Assembly: GCF_014250475.1 (NCBI RefSeq)
Contig: NZ_CP060204.1
Location: forward strand, 186,001 to 250,000
Length of the DNA stretch: 64,000 nucleotides
Reading direction: 5' to 3'
From: Selenomonas timonae
GTDB lineage: Bacteria; Bacillota; Negativicutes; Selenomonadales; Selenomonadaceae
The notes under the pieces are model-generated. The model worked only from the letters and a program-made list of their open reading frames with translations, was not told the origin of the DNA and made no database searches. Position numbers and translations under genes: made by a program. Positions 23,938-33,302 of this stretch are shown here, in pieces; position 1 is the first letter of the stretch, and the number at the start of each line of letters is the position of its first letter.

Positions 23938-25878
23938 TCAGAACGTGCCGCCGACGCGGAAGTGAACGCGGCCGCCCTGCGAACCACGACCGTAGTCAAG
24001 GCGCAGCGGACCGATCGGCGTGTTGAGCCCGAGCCCGATGCCGATGCTCCCGTACATATTCTCCGGCGTAAAGCCATCGCTCCATGCGCCACCGTAGTCC
24101 GCAAAGAGTGCGCCCGTCACCTTCGACACGATCGGGAAGCGGTATTCAATCGAGGCGAGCGCCATGCGTGTCCCGCGGAACTGATCCTCGCGGTAGCCGC
24201 GGATCGTATCCTGACCGCCCATGCGGAACTGGCTGTACTCCGAGATCGAGCCGCGGCTGATGCCGTACTGCCCGCGCAGAACAAAGACCTGCGAACGCCC
24301 CGCCTTGAGGTAGTGGGTATCCCCTGCAATGTACTTCTGGTAGTTGAAGTCACCACCAAAACCTGCGAACTCTGCCGAGAGAGAGGCACGCGCCCCCATC
24401 GTCGGCTCGTAGACATTATCGCGCGTATCCGTCACGTGCTCGAACGTTACGCTGCGCGTTGTGCCGAAATTGCTGTTAATCCAAGCCGTATTGTTGCTGC
24501 GGTTGCCCGCGTTGCCCGTCTCCGTATGCTTCACATACTTGTCCTGACGGTTGCGGAGCGTGACGAAATTCGTCGAATACTCGCTCATGGGACGGCTGAT
24601 CGTCACCTCACCGCCCGAGTACTTGCGCATGAACGACTCCTTGTGGTTGCCGTCCTCATCGTAGTCATCGTACTCATATGTGCGGTTGTAGATGCGCAGC
24701 GTACCTGCCGTCTCCTTCTTGTCGAGCCATGGACGGCGGTACATGAACGTATAGCCGCGCGCATCCGTATCATCGCCGCTGATCTCATAGGTGATGCTGA
24801 TCGTATCGCCCATCCCGCGGAAATTCGTGTCACTGACGCTCAGCGTCCCAACCATGCCGTCAGCGCTTGAGTAGCCTGCACCGATGCCGAACGAACCCGT
24901 GCGCTTCTCCTTGACATCAATCTCCATGACGACCGCATTCGGCTCAACGCCGGGGTTCATCTTGACATTGACATCCTCGAAGAAGCCAAGGTTGTAGACA
25001 CGCTGCATGCTGCGGCGCGCCTGATTTGCATTGAACGGCTCACCGACCTTCTGACGCATCTCATGCAGGATGACGTATTCCTTCGTCTTTTTGTTGCCCT
25101 TGACCTTATAGCCCTCGAGTGTGCCCTCGCTGATCTTGATCGTGAGCGTGCCGTCCTGCGCGATGTTGAGATCCGTGATCTTTGCAAGAATGTAACCATC
25201 CGCACGGTACTTCTCCTGGATCGCCTGCACATTCTCCTGCAGCGTGCGCGAATTCAGCAGCTCACCGTTCTTGACCGTGATGAGCTCCATCAGAGACTCC
25301 GTGGATTCGACCGTGTTGCCCTCAATCTTCACTTCCTTGAGCTCTGGATTCTCGAGCACATTGTAAGTCAGGACAACGCCCTCGGGTACCTGCTCAAAGG
25401 TCGGATAGAGATCGTAGAAATAGCCCGTTGCGTAGATCGCATCGCGATCCTTCACCAGCCCCTCCTCGGTCACAGCGTCACCCACGTGCATCGTGAGTGC
25501 AGCGCGCGCCGCCCCTTCTGTCGCCTCCGTCGCACCGTTGAACTTGATCTCCATAATCGTCTTGCCCACCTGCGCTGCAAGGTAGTTCGTGATCTCATCC
25601 TCAGCGGGACGCTTTGCCGCCCACGCGGCAGCACGCTCATCCGAGGACGTGGGCGCAGATGTGGTCGTCAGCGCGGGTGCATTCGCAACCGGAGCGTCCG
25701 CAGTGTTGCTTACGGCAGATGGCGCAGCATCGCTCAGCACGGGTGCCTCTGTCACCACAGCGGCACTCTCCTGCGCAGTCCCCTCCTCTGCGGCAAAGCC
25801 ATGTGGCAACGCCGCGGCGGACACGCCGACGCCAAGCGCGACGGCGAGTGTGAGTCTCTGATATCTCTTGCTGTTCAA
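23938..25878 (-). CDS. bamA: Outer membrane assembly factor BamA
   Basis: A 646-residue Omp85 protein: signal peptide (to about residue 29), a low-complexity Ala/Thr/Ser linker (30-95), three POTRA domains (about 105-175, 176-250, 251-330) and a 16-strand barrel. The barrel has the lid-lock motif GYREDQFRG in the sequence TIRGYREDQFRG and ends GGTF with the C-terminal Phe. It folds and inserts beta-barrel proteins into the outer membrane. E. coli BamA has five POTRAs, so this is a short periplasmic arm. Start codon is TTG with AGGAGG 8 bases upstream. Neighbours tamB, skp and tolC support the role. Confidence 0.95.
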   Translation of the reverse strand: MNSKRYQRLTLAVALGVGVSAAALPHGFAAEEGTAQESAAVVTEAPVLSDAAPSAVSNTADAPVANAPALTTTSAPTSSDERAAAWAAKRPAEDEITNYLAAQVGKTIMEIKFNGATEATEGAARAALTMHVGDAVTEEGLVKDRDAIYATGYFYDLYPTFEQVPEGVVLTYNVLENPELKEVKIEGNTVESTESLMELITVKNGELLNSRTLQENVQAIQEKYRADGYILAKITDLNIAQDGTLTIKISEGTLEGYKVKGNKKTKEYVILHEMRQKVGEPFNANQARRSMQRVYNLGFFEDVNVKMNPGVEPNAVVMEIDVKEKRTGSFGIGAGYSSADGMVGTLSVSDTNFRGMGDTISITYEISGDDTDARGYTFMYRRPWLDKKETAGTLRIYNRTYEYDDYDEDGNHKESFMRKYSGGEVTISRPMSEYSTNFVTLRNRQDKYVKHTETGNAGNRSNNTAWINSNFGTTRSVTFEHVTDTRDNVYEPTMGARASLSAEFAGFGGDFNYQKYIAGDTHYLKAGRSQVFVLRGQYGISRGSISEYSQFRMGGQDTIRGYREDQFRGTRMALASIEYRFPIVSKVTGALFADYGGAWSDGFTPENMYGSIGIGLGLNTPIGPLRLDYGRGSQGGRVHFRVGGTF

Positions 25879-25950
25879 AGGCGAAACCTCCTAGATATGT
25901 GCGCCTTGGCGCACTATTTCAATCCGACCGCAATGCGGGGAAATGATCGA

Positions 25951-26493
25951 CTACTCTCGTAAAATTTTTCCGCCGACCTGCATGAGTCGCTGCATATCGG
26001 CATCGGGCATCTGCGGACGCTGCGCGGGCGCTGCGCTCTGCACAGATGCCTGTGCAGTCACGGTCGCAGTGGCGGGCTGTGTCTGCGGCTGCACGCGCTC
26101 CGCATCCGCCGCAGGCATCTCCTTCGACAGTGCCTCTGCGGGCGCTGTCTTCGTTAGCGGCGCTGCATCCTCCACGGCATCCACCGCAGCTACGGGCACA
26201 TCCCGCTCCGTGCGGTGCACGGGCGGCGGCATCGCCATCTCCTCTGCAGGCGGTGTGCCCCACACGAAGTATGCGAGCCCAACTGCCGCAGCAGCCGTCG
26301 GCAGCAACCAAAGGGCAAGGCGTCTCAGACGCGCACGGCGATCCGCTGCAATACGCGCAAGCTCTGCGCGTGCAAGCATGAGTTTCAGGTCGCCCGCAAG
26401 ATCGTCTTCGCCCGCGAGCGCATGCTCTGCGCCCGTAAGCCAGTCCCGTGCCGCACGGATAGATTTCGCGCGCTCTCTGCGGTCTGCGGCCAT
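25951..26493 (-). CDS. Single-span membrane protein, possible anti-sigma factor
   Basis: A 180-residue protein: an Arg/Glu-rich cytoplasmic N-terminus of about 55 residues (two helices, DDLAGDLKLMLARAELARI), one membrane segment (about 60-80, LWLLPTAAAAVGLAYFVW), and an Ala/Pro-rich extracytoplasmic C-terminus ending MQRLMQVGGKILRE. No family recognised. The topology and its position directly downstream of a sigma factor gene are those of a membrane-bound anti-sigma factor. ATG at 26491-26493 has AGGAGG at 6-base spacing. The alternative is an unrelated envelope tether. Confidence 0.45.
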   Translation of the reverse strand: MAADRRERAKSIRAARDWLTGAEHALAGEDDLAGDLKLMLARAELARIAADRRARLRRLALWLLPTAAAAVGLAYFVWGTPPAEEMAMPPPVHRTERDVPVAAVDAVEDAAPLTKTAPAEALSKEMPAADAERVQPQTQPATATVTAQASVQSAAPAQRPQMPDADMQRLMQVGGKILRE

Positions 26494-26580
26494 CACCGTA
26501 CCTCCTTTCGGAATTATACTACACTCTATAGGATGGATTCAAGATGTTAAAATTAAAACGTAGTACTAAGTGCTAAGAAA

Positions 26581-27207
26581 CTACCAATGCTGCATAAAGC
26601 GCGAGAGCATCCCGCGAATGCGACGAATTCCGTTTTTTTGCAGACGGTAGATCTGCGCCGGCGTCACGCCAAGCGACTCCGCCATTGTCTGCGCTCGTGC
26701 GCCACCGATCGTCACACCCTCGAGCACAAGGCGCTCCCGCGCAGGCAGGCGCTCCATCGCAGCGCCGAGCACGCCGACAAGCGCATGATGCTCCGCGAGT
26801 TCCGCAACTGATGGACGCTCGTCGACGAGCAGCTCCTTCGCCGTCTCGTACGCCTCCGTCTCCGCCTCGAGGCACGGCAGATCGACCCGCCCCTCACGGC
26901 GGAGAAAGTCCAGAATGCGCCCGCGCACGCGATGCACAGCGTAGAGGCTGAACGCTACGCCGCGCCTGGGATCATAGCGCTCCACCGCTTCGATCAGACC
27001 AATCGTCCCCTCCTGCACCGCATCCATCACGGCGGGCAGCGCGCGATAGGGCATGACCTCACGGAAGACGAGCGGCTGATACGACTCAATGATCCTCCGC
27101 CGCGCCGCCTCATCGCCGCGCTCCTTATAGGCGCGCCAGAGTTCCCCCTCCTCTGTCAGCGTGAGTTTCTGCACGTCGGCGAGCTTCTTTACATAATCCG
27201 AAAACAC
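26581..27207 (-). CDS. Alternative sigma factor, sigma-70 family (regions 2 and 4)
   Basis: A 208-residue protein. Region 2 spans about residues 40-105 (DAVQEGTIGLIEAVERYDPRRGV, then FSLYAVHRVRGRILDFLRR), including a FliA/SigF-like segment that binds core and the -10 element. Region 4 spans about 150-205 (LPARERLVLEGVTI, an HTH ending VTPAQIYRLQKNGIRRIR). Region 3 is reduced. The GTG at 27205-27207 is 7 bases after AGGAGG and is preferred over one two codons earlier. It lies between tamB and a single-span membrane protein next to bamA, so it may control envelope genes. Housekeeping FliA is a less likely alternative because flagellar genes are not in this operon. Confidence 0.85.
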   Translation of the reverse strand: MFSDYVKKLADVQKLTLTEEGELWRAYKERGDEAARRRIIESYQPLVFREVMPYRALPAVMDAVQEGTIGLIEAVERYDPRRGVAFSLYAVHRVRGRILDFLRREGRVDLPCLEAETEAYETAKELLVDERPSVAELAEHHALVGVLGAAMERLPARERLVLEGVTIGGARAQTMAESLGVTPAQIYRLQKNGIRRIRGMLSRFMQHW

Positions 27208-27244
27208 GGGCACACCTCCTTTTCAAAAACATAATACGACGGGA

Positions 27245-30200
27245 TCAGAACCTGAACCGTGCCTCGACGCTGATGAGCTGATCCGAGCCCTCGCGGTCAT
27301 ACGAGATGCCGAAGCGGTCATTGAAGTCATACTGAATGCCGATCCGATGCGTATCCGACGCAGCGCCGAGCCCCTGCACATAGCGCAGGAGCACGCGGTC
27401 GCCGAAATACTTTCCGATCTCGACATTGTACTCGTTCTCGTTCTGCCGCACCGCCTCGTCATCCTTTGTCTCAAAGAGCGCGCCGCTCCCACTCGAGAGG
27501 CGAAGCACATCGAGATGGAGGAAGTTCTTCACAGAGTCCTCCACCTCCGAGAGAATGCTCATCTGCAGACCGATCGAGAGCACATCCGCCGCTGTAATGT
27601 TTCCCTCGCCGCTCCGATAGGCACTGCGCAGCGTCAGCATGCGGATGATCTCCTCTTCAGACATCTCCGGGCTCGATCCGAGGCGGAAATCCATATGGTC
27701 GAGCGGCCCGTGCGCCGAGAGGAAGACGCGCGTGTGCGTAAGACGTGCCTCCGCATAGAACGCAATCTCCGGCAGGAACGACTCCGGCTGGTTGAACGTG
27801 GCCGTCCCCTCGCGGATCTTGAACACCGTCCGCAGATAGCTCACCGTATCGCCGCGCCGCACGCCAATCATGCCCGTCGTATGCGGGTGACGCGTCGTAC
27901 CGCCGAAATGCACAGAGCCCGACGGATGAATATCATAGAGGTTCGGACTGAAGAAATGCACATAGCGACCCACCGTCAGCCCCACATCGAGGATGATGTG
28001 CGGGAGCTCGTCGTCCGTCTCAGGAATCGACGGGATCGAGACGAGCGCGCGGTTGATGTCAATCGTTCCCGAGAGCTTTGGCAGGGTCTCGCCCCAGTAC
28101 TCGCCCTCATTCAGACGCAGCGTGCCGCTGAGAGGTCCCTCAAAGAACGAGGTCTTGATCTCGAGCGCATTCATCACGAATGTGAAATCATAGGAGCGCA
28201 GCTCCGTACCCGAAAGCTCCGTACGCCCCGTCAGCATATAGGTGCCCGAGCCCATCTTGCCCGTGCACTCACGCACAGAAATGCTCTCGCCGAGCGCATC
28301 AATCCGCAGCTGCATATCCGTCAGCGGATGCTCGAAATAGCGCAGCTTCACCGCGCCGCCCGTCACGCGCAGACTGCCCGTAAGACGAGGGGCGGAAAGC
28401 GTCCCATGCACCTTCAGACTGCCCTCCGTACGTCCGAGCGCCCACTCCACCTGATTGGAAAACACAGGAATGAGCGAGAGATCGGCATTGTCGAGCGCAA
28501 TCGTCAGATCGAGCTGATCGTAGGCATCCAGCGTTTCATCGCGATCCGCTGTGAGCGCACGCAGGGGCAGCGTGCCGTGCGCACTTGCCGTGTAGGCAAT
28601 GCCGTCGATATACTTCGTCACCGTCAGCTCATTCAGGCGGATCACAGAGCCGCGCAGCTGCGCCTCTCCCGCCAGCTCATCGAACGTCGCGCCATTCGTG
28701 CCGCCGTTCTTCGCCGTCAGCTTCAGATCCGCCTCCGGCTGCCGCGTCTGCCCGCCGATATGCGCCGTCAGCGACACCGTACCCGTCACCTCCTGCTCTG
28801 TACCTGCAAAGCGCGTAAACATCCCAAGCGCAATATCCGTCGCCGTAATGTCCACATTTGCCGCGCCGTCAAAATCTGCCGTACCGACAGCAGAGAAGGA
28901 ACCGCTCCCCTGCGCCCCCGAGAACTTACGGAGCGTCAGCACGCGATCCACGAGCGAGACGTCAAGCGCAACATCGCGCACGGGATAGGAGGCAATCGCC
29001 CCCTCTTCGATTGCACCCGTCAGATCGATCGACGGATTGTCCAGCGTACCGCCGAGCTGCACCGCACTCGTGATTGTTCCCGTAATGCGGCTCTCCTGCT
29101 GATTGGCAAGAGCGAGCAGCGCCGTAACATCCATTTTGTCAATATTCATCGTACCGCGCAGGGCGCGCGTCTCGGTATCATAGCGCAGACGCGCGGACAC
29201 AGAGCCCTCCGTCCCCTGACGGAAGCCCGTCCGCTCCATGTCGATGATGCCGTTCTCATAGTGGACAAAGCTGGTAATCTCGCGCAGCTCCACGCCGTTC
29301 ATCGTGATCTCGTCCGCCTTCAGTTTCCCGCGGAAAATAGGATGGGAGATCGTGCCCCCCACCTTGCCGTTGAAGACGCCATGCCCCGAGACCTCGTAGG
29401 GCAGCTTGTGCTCGAATCGCTTCATATCGAGATCGCGCACCTCAGCATCGAAATCAAGCACGCCCTGTGCGCTGATTGTGCCGTTCAGCACCATATCCAC
29501 CATCGGCGAATAGATGTGGAAGACCTGCACGCGGATGATGCCGTTATCGAGGAAGTAGTCGCCGTCCATACCTGAGAGCACCGCGCCCGCATAGCTGCCG
29601 CGATAGAAGTGAACATAGCCGACCGCATGCGGATTGTCAAGCGTGCCCGTGAACTTGATGATATTGTCGATGTTGCCCGTGATCGGCTGATCGGGCGCAA
29701 CAAGCGCCGCCACGTCCTCCATGCGCGCGCCCATCGTATCAATCTGAAGATCGATGCGCCGCTCGCCCGTAAAGCCGATCGTTCCGTTCACGAGCCAGAC
29801 CTCACGTCCGCCACGCTCCATCGAAAAATCATAGATGCCGATGCCCGAGAGCGAGCCATCTGCACGGAAAAGCAGGCTGTCAAACGGCTGATACATGAGA
29901 TCGCCATTCGTCGCGGAGACCTGCATATCGACCTGCGGATCATGAATATCGCCGTGAACCTCGCCCGAGAAATCCGCAAGCCCAGAGAAGCTGAGGCGTT
30001 CGTCGAGATAGTTCAGCAGCGCGAGATCGGCATGCGCGCCGTAGAAGCGCAGATTGAGCGCAGAGCCGCGCATAATATGCCCCTCTACCCCCAGCTCCGT
30101 TTCATTCGGCAGCTTCGCACTGAGGAAATCGATCGTCAGATCGTCCCCGCGCAGCATAAAGGACACATTCGCACGCTCCACGGGAATGTTGCGGTACACG

Positions 30201-31570
30201 CCGTCCGAGAGTGCGGCGCTGCCGAGAACCGTGAGAGCTTCCCCCATCTGCCCGTCGATGCCAAGATCGGCGTGCAGCGTACCGTCCAGCCCCTCGGGCA
30301 GGGACACTGAGAGGGAGCGCAGCCCCGCAAGTGCGACATTGTCGACCGTCAGATGCGCCGTGTAGGTATTTTTCTCCGCAGTAAACACACCTGTGCCCGA
30401 GAGCGTCCCGCCGAACGCCTCCGCCGTCAGATTTTCGAACGAAATTGTGCCGTCAGCATAGGCAGCATCCGCCGCCGCATTTCGGAAGGAGACCCCGTTC
30501 ACCGCCCCTTCCGCCGCCGTCAGTTTCCCCGTGACAATCGGCGCCGCAAGCGTCCCCTTCACGTGAAGATCTGCCGTCACAGCCCCCTGATAGGGGCTGT
30601 CCGCGAGAATGCGGTCAACGGCGAAATCCTGCGCACGCACAGTGAGATCAAGATAAGGTGCATCCGTATCGAGCCGAATCGTCCCGTCCACACGCGCGCG
30701 CTGCTCCGCCGCCTCCACTGTCGCAGCAACGAAAATTGCGCGCTCATTGAAGCGCAGTGCTGAGCTCTCCAGCTGCACCTGCGTCCCGTAAACATCTGCC
30801 GCGCCGCGCATACCGTCGATGCGGCCGTCCAGCGTCAGCACCCCGTCCACGCGATGCAGTTCCATCCGCACGGCATCTGCGTGCAGAGACGAGAGCTGCA
30901 ACTCCTCGGACAGAGAGTTTTCCGGCAGGAGGTGACGCAGCTGCATGAAATCCGTATCTGAGGAACTGAGATAGAGCTCCTGGTTCCCGCCGACATACGC
31001 GCCGCGCACACGCAGAGGTACCCCCGAAAGGGCTCCCGTCGCCTCATAGGAGACATCGCTGCGGTCGATCTCCACTGCCCCCGCAATCTCCGTCAGCTCG
31101 TACGTGCGACTATCTGTCACAATGGTCGCCGAACCGCCCTCCGTGCGGATGCGCCCCTCGAACGTGCTCGGCTGACTGTCGTCCGCGCCGATATCATCAT
31201 AATTCCACGAGCCGTCCGCGCGCTGCACAATGTCCGCATGCGCGCCCGTGAGCAGGATCTCGTCAATCGATGTTTCGGGCGATGAAAGCAAAGAAAGCAG
31301 ACGAAGCGTCACCCGTGCCTCATCGGCACGGAGCACAACCTCCGCCTGCTTATCGTAGATTACGACATCGTCCATTTTCAATTCGTGCAGAGAACGGATC
31401 TCCACCGCACCGATGTGCACAGCCGTTCCCAGCTTCTGCGCCACGAGACGCTCTGCCATCTGTCCCGCCTCAGCCATGAATGCCTGAGCGCGTACGATAT
31501 GGATGAGAACTGCTGCGCAGACGAGGACCGCGGCGATCACCGCCGCCCCGATATACGCCTTCCGTCTCAT
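27245..31570 (-). CDS. tamB: TamB-family (DUF490) inter-membrane protein
   Basis: A 1441-residue protein with an N-terminal signal-anchor (about residues 7-28) and a long series of beta-strands with recurrent GxLxxDNP-type turns, characteristic of TamB/AsmA-like groove proteins that bridge inner and outer membranes. The C-terminal DUF490 domain is clear (HTRVFLSAHGPLDHMDF, then LSIGLQMSILSEVEDSV) and the protein ends SVEARFRF. It would form a hydrophobic conduit for phospholipid, or assist barrel insertion, with BamA as the outer membrane partner because no separate tamA is nearby. The ATG lies 10 bases after the tolC stop codon. Confidence 0.93.
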   Translation of the reverse strand: MRRKAYIGAAVIAAVLVCAAVLIHIVRAQAFMAEAGQMAERLVAQKLGTAVHIGAVEIRSLHELKMDDVVIYDKQAEVVLRADEARVTLRLLSLLSSPETSIDEILLTGAHADIVQRADGSWNYDDIGADDSQPSTFEGRIRTEGGSATIVTDSRTYELTEIAGAVEIDRSDVSYEATGALSGVPLRVRGAYVGGNQELYLSSSDTDFMQLRHLLPENSLSEELQLSSLHADAVRMELHRVDGVLTLDGRIDGMRGAADVYGTQVQLESSALRFNERAIFVAATVEAAEQRARVDGTIRLDTDAPYLDLTVRAQDFAVDRILADSPYQGAVTADLHVKGTLAAPIVTGKLTAAEGAVNGVSFRNAAADAAYADGTISFENLTAEAFGGTLSGTGVFTAEKNTYTAHLTVDNVALAGLRSLSVSLPEGLDGTLHADLGIDGQMGEALTVLGSAALSDGVYRNIPVERANVSFMLRGDDLTIDFLSAKLPNETELGVEGHIMRGSALNLRFYGAHADLALLNYLDERLSFSGLADFSGEVHGDIHDPQVDMQVSATNGDLMYQPFDSLLFRADGSLSGIGIYDFSMERGGREVWLVNGTIGFTGERRIDLQIDTMGARMEDVAALVAPDQPITGNIDNIIKFTGTLDNPHAVGYVHFYRGSYAGAVLSGMDGDYFLDNGIIRVQVFHIYSPMVDMVLNGTISAQGVLDFDAEVRDLDMKRFEHKLPYEVSGHGVFNGKVGGTISHPIFRGKLKADEITMNGVELREITSFVHYENGIIDMERTGFRQGTEGSVSARLRYDTETRALRGTMNIDKMDVTALLALANQQESRITGTITSAVQLGGTLDNPSIDLTGAIEEGAIASYPVRDVALDVSLVDRVLTLRKFSGAQGSGSFSAVGTADFDGAANVDITATDIALGMFTRFAGTEQEVTGTVSLTAHIGGQTRQPEADLKLTAKNGGTNGATFDELAGEAQLRGSVIRLNELTVTKYIDGIAYTASAHGTLPLRALTADRDETLDAYDQLDLTIALDNADLSLIPVFSNQVEWALGRTEGSLKVHGTLSAPRLTGSLRVTGGAVKLRYFEHPLTDMQLRIDALGESISVRECTGKMGSGTYMLTGRTELSGTELRSYDFTFVMNALEIKTSFFEGPLSGTLRLNEGEYWGETLPKLSGTIDINRALVSIPSIPETDDELPHIILDVGLTVGRYVHFFSPNLYDIHPSGSVHFGGTTRHPHTTGMIGVRRGDTVSYLRTVFKIREGTATFNQPESFLPEIAFYAEARLTHTRVFLSAHGPLDHMDFRLGSSPEMSEEEIIRMLTLRSAYRSGEGNITAADVLSIGLQMSILSEVEDSVKNFLHLDVLRLSSGSGALFETKDDEAVRQNENEYNVEIGKYFGDRVLLRYVQGLGAASDTHRIGIQYDFNDRFGISYDREGSDQLISVEARFRF

Positions 31571-31580
31571 AGCAAACCTC

Positions 31581-33116
31581 TTATTTGTTCATCTCTGCCT
31601 CGTATGCGGCATTCGCCGCCTGTACGCGTGCCGCCGCAGCAGCACCGGCATCCGCAGGTGCACGTTCTGCAGTCGGGCGCACCTTGGCATCCTCCGGCGT
31701 TGCAAAGAGCACATCGTCATGCAGCTGTGCCGCCGCACGCGCCTCCTTTGCACGCGCACCGTCCTCCTCCGCCGCACGATACCGCACAGCATCGAGATCA
31801 ACGGGCACGCCCATCGCATTGTCAAGGCTCGCCTTGCCCGTATTGTAACTGTAGAGCGCCGTTGAGTAGTTCATGCGTGCCGTCGTCAGATTGTCTGAGG
31901 CACGCATCACCTCAAGATTCGTCCCCACGCCCGCATTGTAGCGGACGCGTGCGATGTTGTAGTCCTCCTCTGCCTGCTGCACGGCCTTCTCCGTCGTCTT
32001 GATATTCTGCTCCGCCGCACGCAGATTCAGATACGCCGTACGCACATCAAGACGAATCTGCTCATCCGTCGCTGCGAGCGCCTCCTCCGCCTTGCGGAGC
32101 GTCGCCTTTGCCGCATCGACCTGCGCCGCCGTCACACCGTTGTCAAAGATATTCCACGACGCGCTCACACCCGCCGACCACGTATTGCTGCTCGTATGGT
32201 CGTCCTTGAAGGGGTGCTCGCCCGCAATCGAGCGCGTTGCCGCCGCATTCACCGTCGGATGATAGCCCGCCTTTGCCGCGCGCACGCCCTCCTCTGCCTG
32301 CTTTACCGCATAGACCGCCGCCGCACCATCCGCGCGGTAGAGCAGCCCGTAGTCCGTGCAGTCATCCAGAGAGAGCGTATAGCCCGCATAGCGCAGTTCA
32401 TCGTTGATCGTGAGCGTCGTATCCGTCGGCACACCGATCACATTGTTCAGCGTTGCCACAGCGACCTCATAGTTGTTTCGCGCTGTCGTCAGATTCTGCT
32501 GCGCATTCGCCAGCTCCACCTCCGAGGCGAGCACGTCCGCACGCGCCACCGTACCCACACGGAACTGCGCGTTCACATCCGCGAGATGCGCCTGCAGCGT
32601 CGCCACCGTATCCTCACGCACCTTCACCAGATTACGCGCCTGCAGGATATTGAAATAATCCGTCGTCGCCGTCAGGCGGATCGACTGCTTCGTCTGCTCG
32701 AGCGCAAAGTCCGCCGAGTTCAGCCCGTAGCGCGCAGATTTGCGCTGTGCGTTCAGCGACGCGTTATAGACCGGCATCGAGATCGTGCCCGTATTGCCGT
32801 AGTTATAGTCGTAATTTTTGCCCGTCATGCGCGCCTGCGCGTACGCCTCGCCGCCAATGCGGTTCGCCGTCGCCGACCATGTCAGCGTAGGCCCCATCGA
32901 TCGGTTCGCCTGCGCGAGCGCGGCGTGCGCCGCATCCACATCCGTCAGCGCCTGCTTGATCGTACGGTTATTCTCGAGCGCCATCTGCACGCTGCGCGAG
33001 AGATCCACCTGCATTGTCTGTGCCGATGCCGTCCCCGTAAAAAGTCCGACGGCGGCGGTCAGAGCCAGAGTCCGTACCAGTCGCGCCGCAAAACGTCCCC
33101 TATTCTTCAAAGCCAT
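31581..33116 (-). CDS. tolC: TolC-family outer membrane efflux protein
   Basis: A 511-residue protein with a signal peptide (cleavage after about TASA, residue 32) and the duplicated TolC layout. Each half has a beta-hairpin and long coiled helices: ALENNRTIKQALTDVDAAHAAL in the first, FDNGVTAAQVDAAKATLR and RYNAGVGTNLEVMRA in the second. It forms a trimeric channel-tunnel for export systems. The Ala-rich C-terminal tail (about 450-511) is an extension. It is first in the outer membrane cluster, with its own promoter at 33206-33234. Confidence 0.93.
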   Translation of the reverse strand: MALKNRGRFAARLVRTLALTAAVGLFTGTASAQTMQVDLSRSVQMALENNRTIKQALTDVDAAHAALAQANRSMGPTLTWSATANRIGGEAYAQARMTGKNYDYNYGNTGTISMPVYNASLNAQRKSARYGLNSADFALEQTKQSIRLTATTDYFNILQARNLVKVREDTVATLQAHLADVNAQFRVGTVARADVLASEVELANAQQNLTTARNNYEVAVATLNNVIGVPTDTTLTINDELRYAGYTLSLDDCTDYGLLYRADGAAAVYAVKQAEEGVRAAKAGYHPTVNAAATRSIAGEHPFKDDHTSSNTWSAGVSASWNIFDNGVTAAQVDAAKATLRKAEEALAATDEQIRLDVRTAYLNLRAAEQNIKTTEKAVQQAEEDYNIARVRYNAGVGTNLEVMRASDNLTTARMNYSTALYSYNTGKASLDNAMGVPVDLDAVRYRAAEEDGARAKEARAAAQLHDDVLFATPEDAKVRPTAERAPADAGAAAAARVQAANAAYEAEMNK

Positions 33117-33205
33117 TTCCTCCTCGACCGCTGACGGGATATATCCGAACGGCGGGCTGCTCCAAACATAGTCAACACCATGAAATCGTATTGACAGGTT
33201 CTCTC

Positions 33206-33234
33206 ATTGTATCAGTTCCCCTGTTTTTTTTCAA
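33206..33234 (-). promoter_or_regulatory. Promoter of the tolC-led outer membrane cluster
   Basis: TTGAAA, 17 bases, TACAAT on the minus strand, about 90 bases before the tolC start. Confidence 0.55.
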
Positions 33235-33255
33235 ATAAATTTATCGTTAGGTGCA

Positions 33256-33289
33256 AAAGAGCCGCCGCCCGTGTGAGGGCGACGGCTCG
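33256..33289 (-). terminator. Terminator of flgE
   Basis: GAGCCGTCGCCC pairs with GGGCGGCGGCTC (one mismatch or GU) around TCACAC, followed by TTTT on the minus strand. Confidence 0.8.
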
Positions 33290-33302
33290 CAAAGTGTAGA
33301 TT

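Noticed and set aside
26581-27207. Sigma factor as the flagellar FliA
   Set aside because: Not excluded, but the operon is envelope genes and the neighbour is a single-span membrane protein rather than FlgM; left as alternative.
27347-29575. 742-codon plus-strand open frame opposite tamB
   Set aside because: Arg/His-rich, no domain, no ribosome site; it is a GC-rich antisense shadow of tamB.
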